This document shows positions 44,685 through 52,203 of a stretch of 64,000 nt of DNA, piece after piece. The stretch spans positions 62,001-126,000 of the forward strand of contig JAFOYE010000011.1 in NCBI GenBank assembly GCA_017391525.1, given 5' to 3'. The DNA is from Paludibacteraceae bacterium (GTDB lineage: Bacteria; Bacteroidota; Bacteroidia; Bacteroidales; Paludibacteraceae). A program made the translations under genes and the position numbers. Below the pieces are notes generated by a model, which worked only from the letters and a program-made list of their open reading frames with translations, was not told where the DNA came from and made no database searches. Within the stretch, counting starts at the first letter, position 1, and the number at the start of each line of letters is the position of its first letter.

Positions 44685-46610
44685 TTAATATGCCAACCAC
44701 TCAAGGAACTTATCAATATCTTCGTCGTATGCGTAGCTGGTTTCTACAATTTTGTTACCATCTGCATCCAATTGCACATAATATGGTTGTGCGTTAGCTT
44801 GATATTGTGTGCGTTGCATATGACTCCATTTCTCGCCTACCGTTTCCAATGTGATGGTTTCACCATTTTCGATTAGTGTGATAGGCTCGTCTAACTCTGT
44901 TCGATCATCCACAATCAGTGAGATGATCACGTATTTCTTGAGATGCTCAGCTACTTCCGGTTTTTCGAGTACGGCAGCTTCCATCTTGCGGCAGTTAACA
45001 CAGCCATATCCATTGAAGTCTAGGAATACAGGCATGTTGTGTTCTTTTGCATACGCCATACCCTCATCGTAATCTTCAAAGACAATCTGGTCTACAGCAC
45101 CACCAGGAGTTAGTACCCAATCTTGTGTGGACATTGGTGGAGCGAAAGCTGATATAGCGCGCAATGGAGCACCCCATAGACCTGGTATCATATACATAGC
45201 GAATGATAGAGATATGATAGCCAAGAACAAACGTGATACACTAGTCTTGCGGTGATCCTCATCATCGTGTGGGAACGAAATCAATCCCAACAAGTAGAGA
45301 CCAAGGAGAGCAAAGATGATAATCCAGAGAGCAATGAATACCTCACGATCTAGGATGTGCCATCCGTATGCCAAGTCTGCTACGCTGAGGAACTTCAATG
45401 CGAGAGCCAACTCTAAGAAGGCCAATGTCACTTTGAAGGTGTTCATCCATCCACCTGACTTTGGTAGTTTCTTCAATACAGATGGGAACATAGCAAATAG
45501 TGTGAATGGCAACGCCAAAGCGATGGCAAAGCCAAGCATACCCATTGCAGGTGCCATGATTGATTTACCGGCAGCTTCTACAAGTAATGTACCGATGATA
45601 GGACCTGTACAAGAGAAAGATACGATAACCAAGGTGAATGCCATCAATAGGATGCTGATAAAACCAGTTGTTTTACCAGATTTGCTATTGAGAGCAGTAG
45701 ACCATGAACTAGGTAGGGTAATCTCAAATGCTCCAAAGAAGGATGCAGCGAATATAACGAGGATAAGGAAGAATACGATATTCACCACTGCGTTTGTACT
45801 TAGTGCATTGAGTGCAGAAGCACCAAACAAGAGGGTAACTAAGAGTCCCAAACCTACATATACGATCACAATGCTAACTCCGTAGAAGATAGCATCACGA
45901 ATAACTTGTGAGTTAGTAGTGCCTTTTTGAGCACCGCCTCGTTTGATAAAGAAGCTGACGGTCATAGGGATGATAGGCCATACGCATGGGGTAAAGATGG
46001 CCATGAGTCCGCCGCCTAAACCGAGAACGAAAATCCACCATAGGGGTGTTTCGCCTTCTTCCTCTTCTGGTAGTTTTTCAGTCTTTGCTCCTTCCTTATT
46101 TGCGTTCCTATTGTCACTTTCTATAGAGTCTCCTGTTGCCATCTCTGTTTCTACAGGCACTACGGCCAACGTGCTAGCAGATACAATACTATCTATAAGA
46201 GTATCCATGCTAATAGAATCAACAGGCATAGTGATAATTTCTTCTACTTTAATCTCCTTTGAAACTTCCGCTTTTTCTACTTTTTCTGTTGCAACTTTTA
46301 CGGAGGTTTGTACCGGAACCTTATATTTCCATGTTTCAGGTGCAGTACACATCTTGTCGTCGCATGCATTATAGCGTACGCTGATGACTTCTGCTTTAGC
46401 TACCATTTCTGTGAAGGTGTCATGGAAATAATCACCATACTCATTGTCTCCGAGTTCAATGATATTGAGGTGCCAACCTTCTTCGATGGTGGCTGTTAGG
46501 CGAACACTATCGCCAATGACTTCGCCCTTCCACTTGATGGGCTCCACTAGCTGCGCTTGAGCAGCAAAAGCAATAAACATTGCTACGATTGTATTGATAA
46601 ACTTTTTCAT
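44685..46610 (-). CDS. dsbD: Thiol:disulfide interchange protein, DsbD family
   Basis: The protein is about 641 residues (start at 46610; an ATG at 46616 is also possible). It has a signal peptide ending FAAQAQ, an N-terminal DsbD-alpha-like domain with a CDDKMCTAP cysteine pair, an acidic linker, then about eight membrane helices (with FTPCVWPIIPMTVSFF and SFSCTGPIIG carrying the two transport cysteines), and a C-terminal thioredoxin domain with the NGYGCVNCRKME active site. It carries reducing power from cytoplasmic thioredoxin to periplasmic proteins, such as those in cytochrome c maturation. Confidence 0.94.
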   Translation of the reverse strand: MKKFINTIVAMFIAFAAQAQLVEPIKWKGEVIGDSVRLTATIEEGWHLNIIELGDNEYGDYFHDTFTEMVAKAEVISVRYNACDDKMCTAPETWKYKVPVQTSVKVATEKVEKAEVSKEIKVEEIITMPVDSISMDTLIDSIVSASTLAVVPVETEMATGDSIESDNRNANKEGAKTEKLPEEEEGETPLWWIFVLGLGGGLMAIFTPCVWPIIPMTVSFFIKRGGAQKGTTNSQVIRDAIFYGVSIVIVYVGLGLLVTLLFGASALNALSTNAVVNIVFFLILVIFAASFFGAFEITLPSSWSTALNSKSGKTTGFISILLMAFTLVIVSFSCTGPIIGTLLVEAAGKSIMAPAMGMLGFAIALALPFTLFAMFPSVLKKLPKSGGWMNTFKVTLAFLELALALKFLSVADLAYGWHILDREVFIALWIIIFALLGLYLLGLISFPHDDEDHRKTSVSRLFLAIISLSFAMYMIPGLWGAPLRAISAFAPPMSTQDWVLTPGGAVDQIVFEDYDEGMAYAKEHNMPVFLDFNGYGCVNCRKMEAAVLEKPEVAEHLKKYVIISLIVDDRTELDEPITLIENGETITLETVGEKWSHMQRTQYQANAQPYYVQLDADGNKIVETSYAYDEDIDKFLEWLAY

Positions 46611-46634
46611 ATTCATTGTTTTTATATCGTTCGT

Positions 46635-46741
46635 TTTACTCAGTGAGTGACCAATGAGTCTCTCAGCCCGTAGGGCGATCTCTCAACGCAGTGGTCTCTC
46701 AGCGAAGCGGTCTCTCAGCACCACCGGTGCGGTCTCTCAAC
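46635..46741. repeat. GGTCTCTCAG palindrome array between nadE and dsbD-like gene
   Basis: Units of GGTCTCTCAG / GATCTCTCAA surround GCCCGTAGGGC, CGCAGTG, CGAAGCG and GCACCACCGGTGC. The last unit forms the nadE stop codon. Confidence 0.85.
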
Positions 46742-48680
46742 TGACGCTCGCGTCAGAAGGCATTCGCCAATCGCCACGTGGCGATAGACTCACACCTACC
46801 ACTTTTGGTCCATCAGGCAAGCAACTACGCTTGAACTGTTGGGTGAAGAAGCGGTGCATAAACACGTCCAACCAATGGTCTACTTCCTCTTGTGTATATA
46901 CACCCTCAAAAGCTATGCCAGCCATATAGGCTATTTTCTCGCGTGTAAAACCGTAGCGCAAGAAGTAATACATATAGAAGTCGTGCAACTCATATGGTCC
47001 GACCTTGTCTTCGGTCTTTTGTGCGATATTGCCTTGTTGGTCAGTTGGTAGCAACTCTGGTGAAACTGGAGTGTCTACAATATCTAGTAGTATCTCGCGT
47101 GTGGTTTCACCAAAGACGTTCTCAGCGGCATGTTGTACAAGGTAACGCACCAATGTTTTAGGTACGCCAGCGTTGAGTCCGTACATGGACATTTGATCGC
47201 CGCAGTAGGTTGCCCAACCAAGAGCTAATTCGCTCATATCACCTGTGCCTACTACAAGACCGTTGTACTTGTTGGCCATATCCATTAGCACGAGTGTGCG
47301 TATACGCGCTTGTGCATTCTCATAGGTTATATCATGCTTGTTGATATCGTGTCCTATGTCTAGTAGGTGTTGTTTAGCCATATCACGGATAGGTATCTCG
47401 TGCATGCTGATACCTAGTTGCTCCATGAGTGCAATAGCATTGTTATATGTACGGTCGCTGGTGCCAAAGCCTGGCATAGTCACACCAATGATTTGGCTGC
47501 GGCTATAACCCAAGCGGTCTGCGGTCAATGCGCATACGAGTACGGCTAGAGTAGAGTCCAATCCTCCAGATATACCTATCACAAGTGACTCTGCATGTGT
47601 GTGCTTCCAACGACGCAAAAGACCGTGGATTTGCAAGTTAAGCACATCTTCGCAATACTCTATGCTGTTACTACGCTTAGGCAGGAATGGTGTTTTAGGG
47701 AAATGACGGTGTAGTGGCTCTGTGCCTATAGCCTTATCGCCTATAGCCTGCTCCAATGGAGCCACCTGTATATGGCGATAATGACCATGTTTGTCGTGAG
47801 TGAAATTGGTATTGCGTTGGCGGTCGATGCGCAGACGCTCTACGTCAATCTCAGATACGATCATGCTGCTTTCCATTTGGAAGCGATCGCCCATGTCGAG
47901 CATATCTCCGTTCTCTGCGATATAGGTGCTACCTGAGAAAACGATGTCGGTGGTAGATTCGCCGATACCAGATGAAGTATAAACATAGCCGCAGTGTACG
48001 CGAGCGGACTGCTGCATGATCATTCGTTGGCGGAAGGTGTGCTTGCCAGTAACGCAGTTGCTGCTAGATGGGTTGAAGATGATCTCTGCACCTTGAATAG
48101 CTAGTTGTGTACTAGCGGGTAGGGGAGACCAGAGGTCTTCGCATATCTCAATACCAAAACTGTAGTCGTTGGTAGTGAACACGAGGTCGATACCAAATGG
48201 CACATCCTTGCCCCAGAGCTCAATGGTAGGGATGCGTGGGCGGATAGAGTTGGAATTGCGCTCTAGTACATCTCGTCCGGATGAGAACCAGCGCTTCTCG
48301 TAGAACTCGCCTGTGTTAGGCAAGTTGATCTTTGGCACAATACCCATCACTTCTCCGTCGGTCATAACGAAGGCGCAGTTGTAGAGGTTGTTGTCCACCT
48401 TGAGTGGTGCACCTACGAGTACGATAATAGGTAAGTCACGTGTGTAAGCGCATACTTGCTCTAGTGCGCTAAGTGCATTTTGTTGAAGCTGTTGGGTAAA
48501 GAATAGATCGGCACAAGTATAGCCCGTGATGCTCAGCTCTGGGAAGCAGATCACTTGCACGCCTTCTTCTACGGCTTCAGATATTTGTTTTTTGATCTCG
48601 CTGGCGTTGAAGTTGCAGTCCGCCACTCGCATTTGCGGAACGGCTGCTGCCACGCGTACATAACCAAAATTTGTGTTCAT
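46737..48680 (-). CDS. nadE: Glutamine-dependent NAD+ synthetase
   Basis: From 48680 the protein is 647 residues. The nitrilase-type glutaminase domain has Glu48 (ICFPELS), Lys117 (VPKINLP) and Cys180 (FGIEICEDLW). The synthetase domain has the P-loop GISGGLDSTLAVLV. It amidates nicotinate adenine dinucleotide with glutamine nitrogen and ATP, the step after nadD. A segment near residue 313 (EQAIGDKAIGTE) is encoded by two CCTATAGCC words like those in spacers. The in-frame Met at 48728 lies upstream of the -7 element and is not the start. Confidence 0.95.
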   Translation of the reverse strand: MNTNFGYVRVAAAVPQMRVADCNFNASEIKKQISEAVEEGVQVICFPELSITGYTCADLFFTQQLQQNALSALEQVCAYTRDLPIIVLVGAPLKVDNNLYNCAFVMTDGEVMGIVPKINLPNTGEFYEKRWFSSGRDVLERNSNSIRPRIPTIELWGKDVPFGIDLVFTTNDYSFGIEICEDLWSPLPASTQLAIQGAEIIFNPSSSNCVTGKHTFRQRMIMQQSARVHCGYVYTSSGIGESTTDIVFSGSTYIAENGDMLDMGDRFQMESSMIVSEIDVERLRIDRQRNTNFTHDKHGHYRHIQVAPLEQAIGDKAIGTEPLHRHFPKTPFLPKRSNSIEYCEDVLNLQIHGLLRRWKHTHAESLVIGISGGLDSTLAVLVCALTADRLGYSRSQIIGVTMPGFGTSDRTYNNAIALMEQLGISMHEIPIRDMAKQHLLDIGHDINKHDITYENAQARIRTLVLMDMANKYNGLVVGTGDMSELALGWATYCGDQMSMYGLNAGVPKTLVRYLVQHAAENVFGETTREILLDIVDTPVSPELLPTDQQGNIAQKTEDKVGPYELHDFYMYYFLRYGFTREKIAYMAGIAFEGVYTQEEVDHWLDVFMHRFFTQQFKRSCLPDGPKVVGVSLSPRGDWRMPSDASVS

Positions 48681-48703
48681 ACTCAAAAATGCATAAAATA
48701 CGG

Positions 48704-48747
48704 TGCAAAGGTACAACAAAAAATGCACATACGCAAGTAAAGCGAGT
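48704..48747 (-). promoter_or_regulatory. nadE promoter, copy 2 of the conserved promoter block
   Basis: Minus strand CTTG (48734-48737), 20 bases, TACCTTTG (48706-48713). Bases 48704-48747 equal 16232-16275 with one difference. The ATG is 25 bases past the -7 element. Confidence 0.8.
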
Positions 48748-48891
48748 AATTATTTTACAAAAGATAGATTACATCTATCTAATCCGCTATTCAGCACTCG
48801 CTTAAGCTCGCTTGAAAGCAGAGTGCTGGATAGTGGATTAATGAAGGTATTAACCGATTTTGTAAAATAATTACGAGCGATCTGTAGTATG

Positions 48892-49163
48892 GTCTGCATT
48901 TTGCGAACGTAGCTACGGGGGAATTGGCTATGAGGGAGGTGTATTGTGTGGTGGTGTTAATAGCCAAGGCAGTGTCCGAAGTACAACAAAAAATGCTAAA
49001 AAACACAAAAAAAGCACTTTTTTTGCACTTTTTTTCGAAAATATTTGGTCATGTGTTCGGGCTACGCCCTCGCATTTTACGACGCAGTTGTATCTTCGGA
49101 CGCCGCCTTGGTCTGAACTATGTTTGACCAATTCCCCCGAAGCTACGGTCGCAAAATGCAGCC
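48892..49163. repeat. Imperfect inverted repeat of about 80-90 bp upstream of tRNA-Glu
   Basis: The left arm (48893-48985) and right arm (49080-49163) read alike on opposite strands: CTGCATTTTGCGA, then GTAGCT-CGGGGGAATTGG, then CCAAGGC-G-GTCCGAAG. The space between holds a promoter-like remnant (CATTTTTTGTTGTAC on the minus strand at 48980-48997). Open frames here have no recognisable product. Confidence 0.75.
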
Positions 49164-49232
49164 CATACGCTTCTTTTTTCTGCTCAAAAAATGCTAAAAA
49201 ACACAAAAAATGCATTTTTTTTGCACTTTTTT
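48986..49232. repeat. Direct repeat of about 48 bp, spaced 199 bp
   Basis: CAAAAAATGCTAAAAAACAC followed by AAAAAGCA-T-rich-GCACTTTTTT occurs at 48986-49034 and again at 49185-49232. Confidence 0.75.
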
Positions 49233-49241
49233 ATAAAAAAA

Positions 49242-49275
49242 TTTGCGTATGTGCATTTTTTGTTGTACCTTTGCA
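49242..49275 (+). promoter_or_regulatory. tRNA-Glu promoter, copy 3 of the conserved promoter block
   Basis: TTTG (49242-49245), 20 bases, TACCTTTG (49266-49273). Bases 49243-49275 are identical to the hemW and nadE blocks including the spacer. Confidence 0.85.
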
Positions 49276-49310
49276 CTCGCTTTCGAAAAGGAAGTACGAC
49301 ATACGGTCAC

Positions 49311-49383
49311 GGTGCTATCGTCTAGTGGCCTAGGACAACGGCCTCTCACGCCGTAAACCGGGGTTCGATTCCCCGTAGCACTA
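49311..49383 (+). tRNA. tRNA-Glu(CUC)
   Basis: The cloverleaf is complete: acceptor GGTGCTA (49311-49317) pairs with TAGCACT (49376-49382, G1-U72 wobble), and the anticodon stem ACGGC/GCCGT encloses CTCTCAC with anticodon CTC at 49345-49347. The T arm is CGGGG-TTCGATT-CCCCG. The discriminator base is A49383 and CCA is not encoded. The CUC anticodon reads GAG codons, a codon favoured in the highly biased GGGtGRT operon. It is transcribed singly with its own promoter and terminator. Confidence 0.95.
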
Positions 49384-49390
49384 CAAAGAA

Positions 49391-49420
49391 AACTGCTTGA
49401 GATTTCAAGCAGTTTTTTGT
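49391..49420 (+). terminator. Terminator of tRNA-Glu
   Basis: Perfect 10-bp stem AACTGCTTGA / TCAAGCAGTT with a GATT loop, then TTTTGTTTG, directly after the tRNA. Confidence 0.9.
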
Positions 49421-49453
49421 TTGTATTTTAGCTACCCTTGCGCTACCTTTGCG

Positions 49454-49550
49454 CTAGGTAAATTTTTAAGACAATTATTGACAATTAAAATCGACAATTA
49501 TTGACAATTCGATAAAACAACAAGAGCCGTGATCTCACGACTCTTGTTTT
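49454..49550. repeat. Dispersed element copy A: GACAATT words plus hairpin
   Basis: AATTTTTAAGACAATTATTG starts four GACAATT words. After CGATAAAACA comes a 13-bp hairpin (49520-49532 with 49535-49547; ACAAGAGCCGTGA / TCACGACTCTTGT) with a T-rich end. The same parts recur at 51633-52092 and 61606-61952. Confidence 0.75.
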
Positions 49551-49557
49551 CTTTACC

Positions 49558-49583
49558 TATAGCCAATACCCTATAGCCAATAA
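49558..49583. repeat. CCTATAGCCAATA words after hipA
   Basis: Two copies of CCTATAGCCAATA directly follow the hipA stop codon. Confidence 0.65.
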
Positions 49584-49584
49584 C

Positions 49585-51099
49585 TTATTTTGACCTAATA
49601 TATGTTTCTACGAGATGTATAAGTTCTTTTTCTTCAATATGAATCCAGCCTTTCTGTATAATTTCGTGGAATGTGCTAGATTTTTTATTGATAAGCCATC
49701 TCCTTTCGTTCTGCTCAACCCAAGCAGATAATATAAGGTCGCCATTTCGTGTTTCTCTTAATACAATGTCACGAATACAAACTCCATTGTCATTTGTATA
49801 CTCGCTGACCTTGGTGGGAAGAGAATGTAGCATCGCATCTCTGTATTTATCTGGTAGGAGTGTTGCTATATGTGCTTCTATTTTATCTGCCCAATATCTA
49901 CTGACTCCTGCTTCAGTTAAATAAGTCCAACATTTAGATAAAATACTTGCTACTTGATCAATAATGCGAGCGGCATTTTTAATGGAATTATCCTTAGCGA
50001 ATGCCAATAAGTCTTCTTCTGAGATGTTTGTAACTTTTCCACGTACAGATAGGTTGTGGTAGTTGACATATTTCATAGCACTAAGGTCAACTGTAAAAGT
50101 CATGTCATATGCAGGTGTAATGTGCCAATGTCCACCTCTAGGCAGCATAAAGGAGAAGTTTTTGGTATGATCGTCTACATTTCCTCCTAGGACATTCATA
50201 ACCATTCGTTTGTACAGTTGCTCTTGTTCTGTTTGTGGTATATCTAATCTCCTAGCAACGGTCATCAAATCCTCATATGAACACGCTGTTTCGCTCATGG
50301 CTGCAAGTGTCTGCGTATGTATGCGTTCGCCATTTTGGCGGTCATAACGTTCTGTGAGAAAATGATATTGTCCGTCAATTTCTTTTAATTGCGATGGCAT
50401 CATGTTTATACCCATATCGGTAGCCATTTGATAGTATGCCATCTCTACTTGGGTGTGTGGGAAGATGCTGCTTTCGGCAAACTTTAAGATATAATATTTG
50501 TATTCTTGCGACCAATCCAATTGTCCAGAGCGAATTTCTCCTGTTTTGGAATTGATGGCAAGAATAGCTTTGGGATGTTGACCACCAGCCGAAGTTCCTA
50601 CAGCATACAATCGTTGCATTGTAATAGATTCTTCTGGCAATACAGAAACTTCAGAACGCTCATCAAAAATACGCTGTGCCAAAGCATATAAGTCTTGTAT
50701 TTGTATATCTTGGGCGTCATCTTGAACACTCATGGCGGGTTCAAATTCAAGAGCTCCCATTCCTCTACTTCCGATGAAGGATAGTTTATCTACAGGAGTG
50801 ATATCACTACTCTTGATTCCACGCATTTTAGCCCAATGTTCAAATACGCGATTTCCCCATTTATCTGGCAGAGAGTCTGCTATAAATGGAGGTAACCCTT
50901 GATATATTTTGTCTGTATTGCCTGGGATGGGCTGCCGTCCTGCAATAGAGTTAATAGAGGAGGTGAGAGGAGCAATATCTATACCTTTACGTACAAAAGC
51001 GGGATTATATTCGAAAATAGCTTTGTGAGATTTCTTATCCCAATATAGCAGTCCTACTTCCTGTCCCCATAGCTTAACTTTGACGATATTATTTTCCAT
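49585..51099 (-). CDS. hipA: HipA-family serine/threonine kinase toxin
   Basis: The 504-residue protein has the N-terminal HipA couple domain (KVKLWGQEVGLLYWDKKSHKAIFEYNPAF; SFIGSRGMGALEFEP) and the kinase-like domain with TSAGGQHPKAIL near residue 170, LTERYDR near 249, the catalytic NVDDHTKNFSFML near 305 and ITPAYDMTF near 328. HipA phosphorylates glutamyl-tRNA synthetase in E. coli, causing growth arrest; a tRNA-Glu gene lies next door, probably by chance. An extra C-terminal stretch of about 80 residues beyond the usual kinase end (ETRNGDLILSAWVEQNERRW) is unusual. Its start overlaps the antitoxin gene by 11 bases. Confidence 0.92.
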   Translation of the reverse strand: MENNIVKVKLWGQEVGLLYWDKKSHKAIFEYNPAFVRKGIDIAPLTSSINSIAGRQPIPGNTDKIYQGLPPFIADSLPDKWGNRVFEHWAKMRGIKSSDITPVDKLSFIGSRGMGALEFEPAMSVQDDAQDIQIQDLYALAQRIFDERSEVSVLPEESITMQRLYAVGTSAGGQHPKAILAINSKTGEIRSGQLDWSQEYKYYILKFAESSIFPHTQVEMAYYQMATDMGINMMPSQLKEIDGQYHFLTERYDRQNGERIHTQTLAAMSETACSYEDLMTVARRLDIPQTEQEQLYKRMVMNVLGGNVDDHTKNFSFMLPRGGHWHITPAYDMTFTVDLSAMKYVNYHNLSVRGKVTNISEEDLLAFAKDNSIKNAARIIDQVASILSKCWTYLTEAGVSRYWADKIEAHIATLLPDKYRDAMLHSLPTKVSEYTNDNGVCIRDIVLRETRNGDLILSAWVEQNERRWLINKKSSTFHEIIQKGWIHIEEKELIHLVETYIRSK

Positions 51100-51409
51100 G
51101 TTTAACGCGTTTTCTTTGTTTGGTTTGTAATTTTAATAATTGATATGGAGAAATAGGTATCTCGGGTAATATTTCCGTGATACATTCTAGATTATTGATC
51201 GCTCGTAGGAGTGCTAATAGGTTTCCCATGGTGATATTGGTGGCCTTGCCAGTCTCAAACGTACGCAGTGTGATTAGACTAACGCCAGCTTTTTCTGCTA
51301 CTTCTTTTTGTGTTAAATTAGCGTTAAGTCGATAGGATTTGTATTGTACTCCTAGTGATTGAATAATCTCCGTATTGGATAAACTATGGATATTTTCTTT
51401 GGTTAGCAT
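51089..51409 (-). CDS. hipB: HipB-type XRE antitoxin
   Basis: From 51409 the protein is 106 residues. A helix-turn-helix of the XRE type spans about residues 24-80: YRLNANLTQKEVAEKAGVSL followed by TLRTFETGKATNITMGNLLALLRAI. HipB binds its operator and HipA, neutralises the kinase and represses the operon. A Met nine codons upstream (51436) would overlap the -7 element at 51434-51441, so 51409 is preferred. The tail KLQTKQRKRVKHGK is basic and flexible. Confidence 0.9.
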   Translation of the reverse strand: MLTKENIHSLSNTEIIQSLGVQYKSYRLNANLTQKEVAEKAGVSLITLRTFETGKATNITMGNLLALLRAINNLECITEILPEIPISPYQLLKLQTKQRKRVKHGK

Positions 51410-51433
51410 CTTTGTGATTTTTGAAAAACGCTG

Positions 51434-51484
51434 CAAAGATAAATAAATTATCTCTTATATGCAAATATTTTGTATAAAAGATAA
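51434..51484 (-). promoter_or_regulatory. hipBA promoter with inverted-repeat operator
   Basis: The minus strand shows TTTG (51462-51465), 20 bases, TATCTTTG (51434-51441). A 12-bp inverted repeat, TTATCTCTTATA at 51448-51459 and TATAAAAGATAA at 51473-51484 (one mismatch), has the -33 element between its arms. A HipB dimer bound there would block the promoter. Confidence 0.75.
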
Positions 51485-51520
51485 TATATTTTGCTTATTT
51501 TGATTAAATTTTATTGAATA

Positions 51521-51612
51521 GTTACACTTTTATGAACGACTTTTGTAGTTTTTACTACACTTTTATGAAGGACTTTTGTTGGAATATTACATTTTTATGA
51601 ATGACTTTTTGA
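51521..51612. repeat. Three tandem repeats of 32-33 bp upstream of hipBA
   Basis: The core ACACTTTTATGAACGACTTT repeats at 51524, 51557 and 51589 with small changes. The copies are directly spaced by 33 and 32 bases, so they would lie on the same DNA face about every three turns. Confidence 0.8.
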
Positions 51613-52056
51613 GTTATAACAAAATACGAGGAGAAATTTTTAAGACAATTATTGACAATTCAAGAATCTATTTTGTGTGGGTTGGTTTGTTTAGCTCCTG
51701 CTCGCTGCGCTCACGAAATCTTAATAAATCTTATTACGTATAAATCCACCCTTACCAAAGTGCTCCGCAATCAATTACCACCGCTCCGCTTGTCGGCGCA
51801 TCAATCACCGCCGACTACGCTATCGCTTAATCTTAACAAATGAAATCAAGTATCGACTCTGATTGATCTCTGAAATGCTTACCGCTACATTTACTTAAGA
51901 TTCAGCGGTTGCGTTTTGGGATGTTCCCCAAAATGCAGAGCGGTGGCAATGGATTTCGGAGAATATTGAAAGGAGCATGGAGATAAGCGTGCCCAAAAAG
52001 ATTTATTTAGATTTCTCGCGCTTGCGCGTAGGAGCTTTTATCTTATTCAACAGTTG
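51613..52056. repeat. Gene-free stretch with dispersed element copy B
   Basis: It opens with TTTTTAAGACAATTATTGAC and GACAATTCAAGAATCT, then TATTTTGTGTGGGTTGG, shared with copy C at 61803-61838. Words such as AATCACCGCC and CAATTACCACCGCTCCGC and the palindrome TTTTGGGATGTTCCCCAAAA (51915-51934) follow. I find no gene in it. Confidence 0.6.
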
Positions 52057-52092
52057 AAAACAAGAGCCGTGAATGCTCACGACTCTTGTTTT
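52057..52092. terminator. Bidirectional terminator-like hairpin, copy B
   Basis: A 16-bp stem with one mismatch (AAAACAAGAGCCGTGA / TCACGACTCTTGTTTT), loop ATGC. It is the same hairpin as at 49520-49547 and 61925-61952. Confidence 0.8.
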
Positions 52093-52094
52093 CT

Positions 52095-52203
52095 TGTATT
52101 TACTACAGGCACTTTGTGCCGATCTACAGCGCAGCGATCTTCAAGGGCTCTGCCCGATCTACAGGGGAACCCGATCTGCAGCGCAGCGATCTGCTCTGTG
52201 CGC
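52095..52203. repeat. GATCTACAG palindrome array at the end of the large secreted protein gene
   Basis: GATCTACAGCGCAGCGATC, GGGCTCTGCCC and GATCTGCAGCGCAGCGATCT stand in line up to the stop codon. Confidence 0.75.

Noticed and set aside
48944..49333. Open frames of 60-130 codons upstream of tRNA-Glu
   Set aside because: They run through inverted and direct repeats, poly-A/T tracts, the tRNA promoter and the tRNA itself; no protein family features are seen.
49311..51099. Functional link between tRNA-Glu and HipA (known to target GltX in E. coli)
   Set aside because: Adjacency alone is weak; the units have separate promoters and opposite strands, so it is probably chance.
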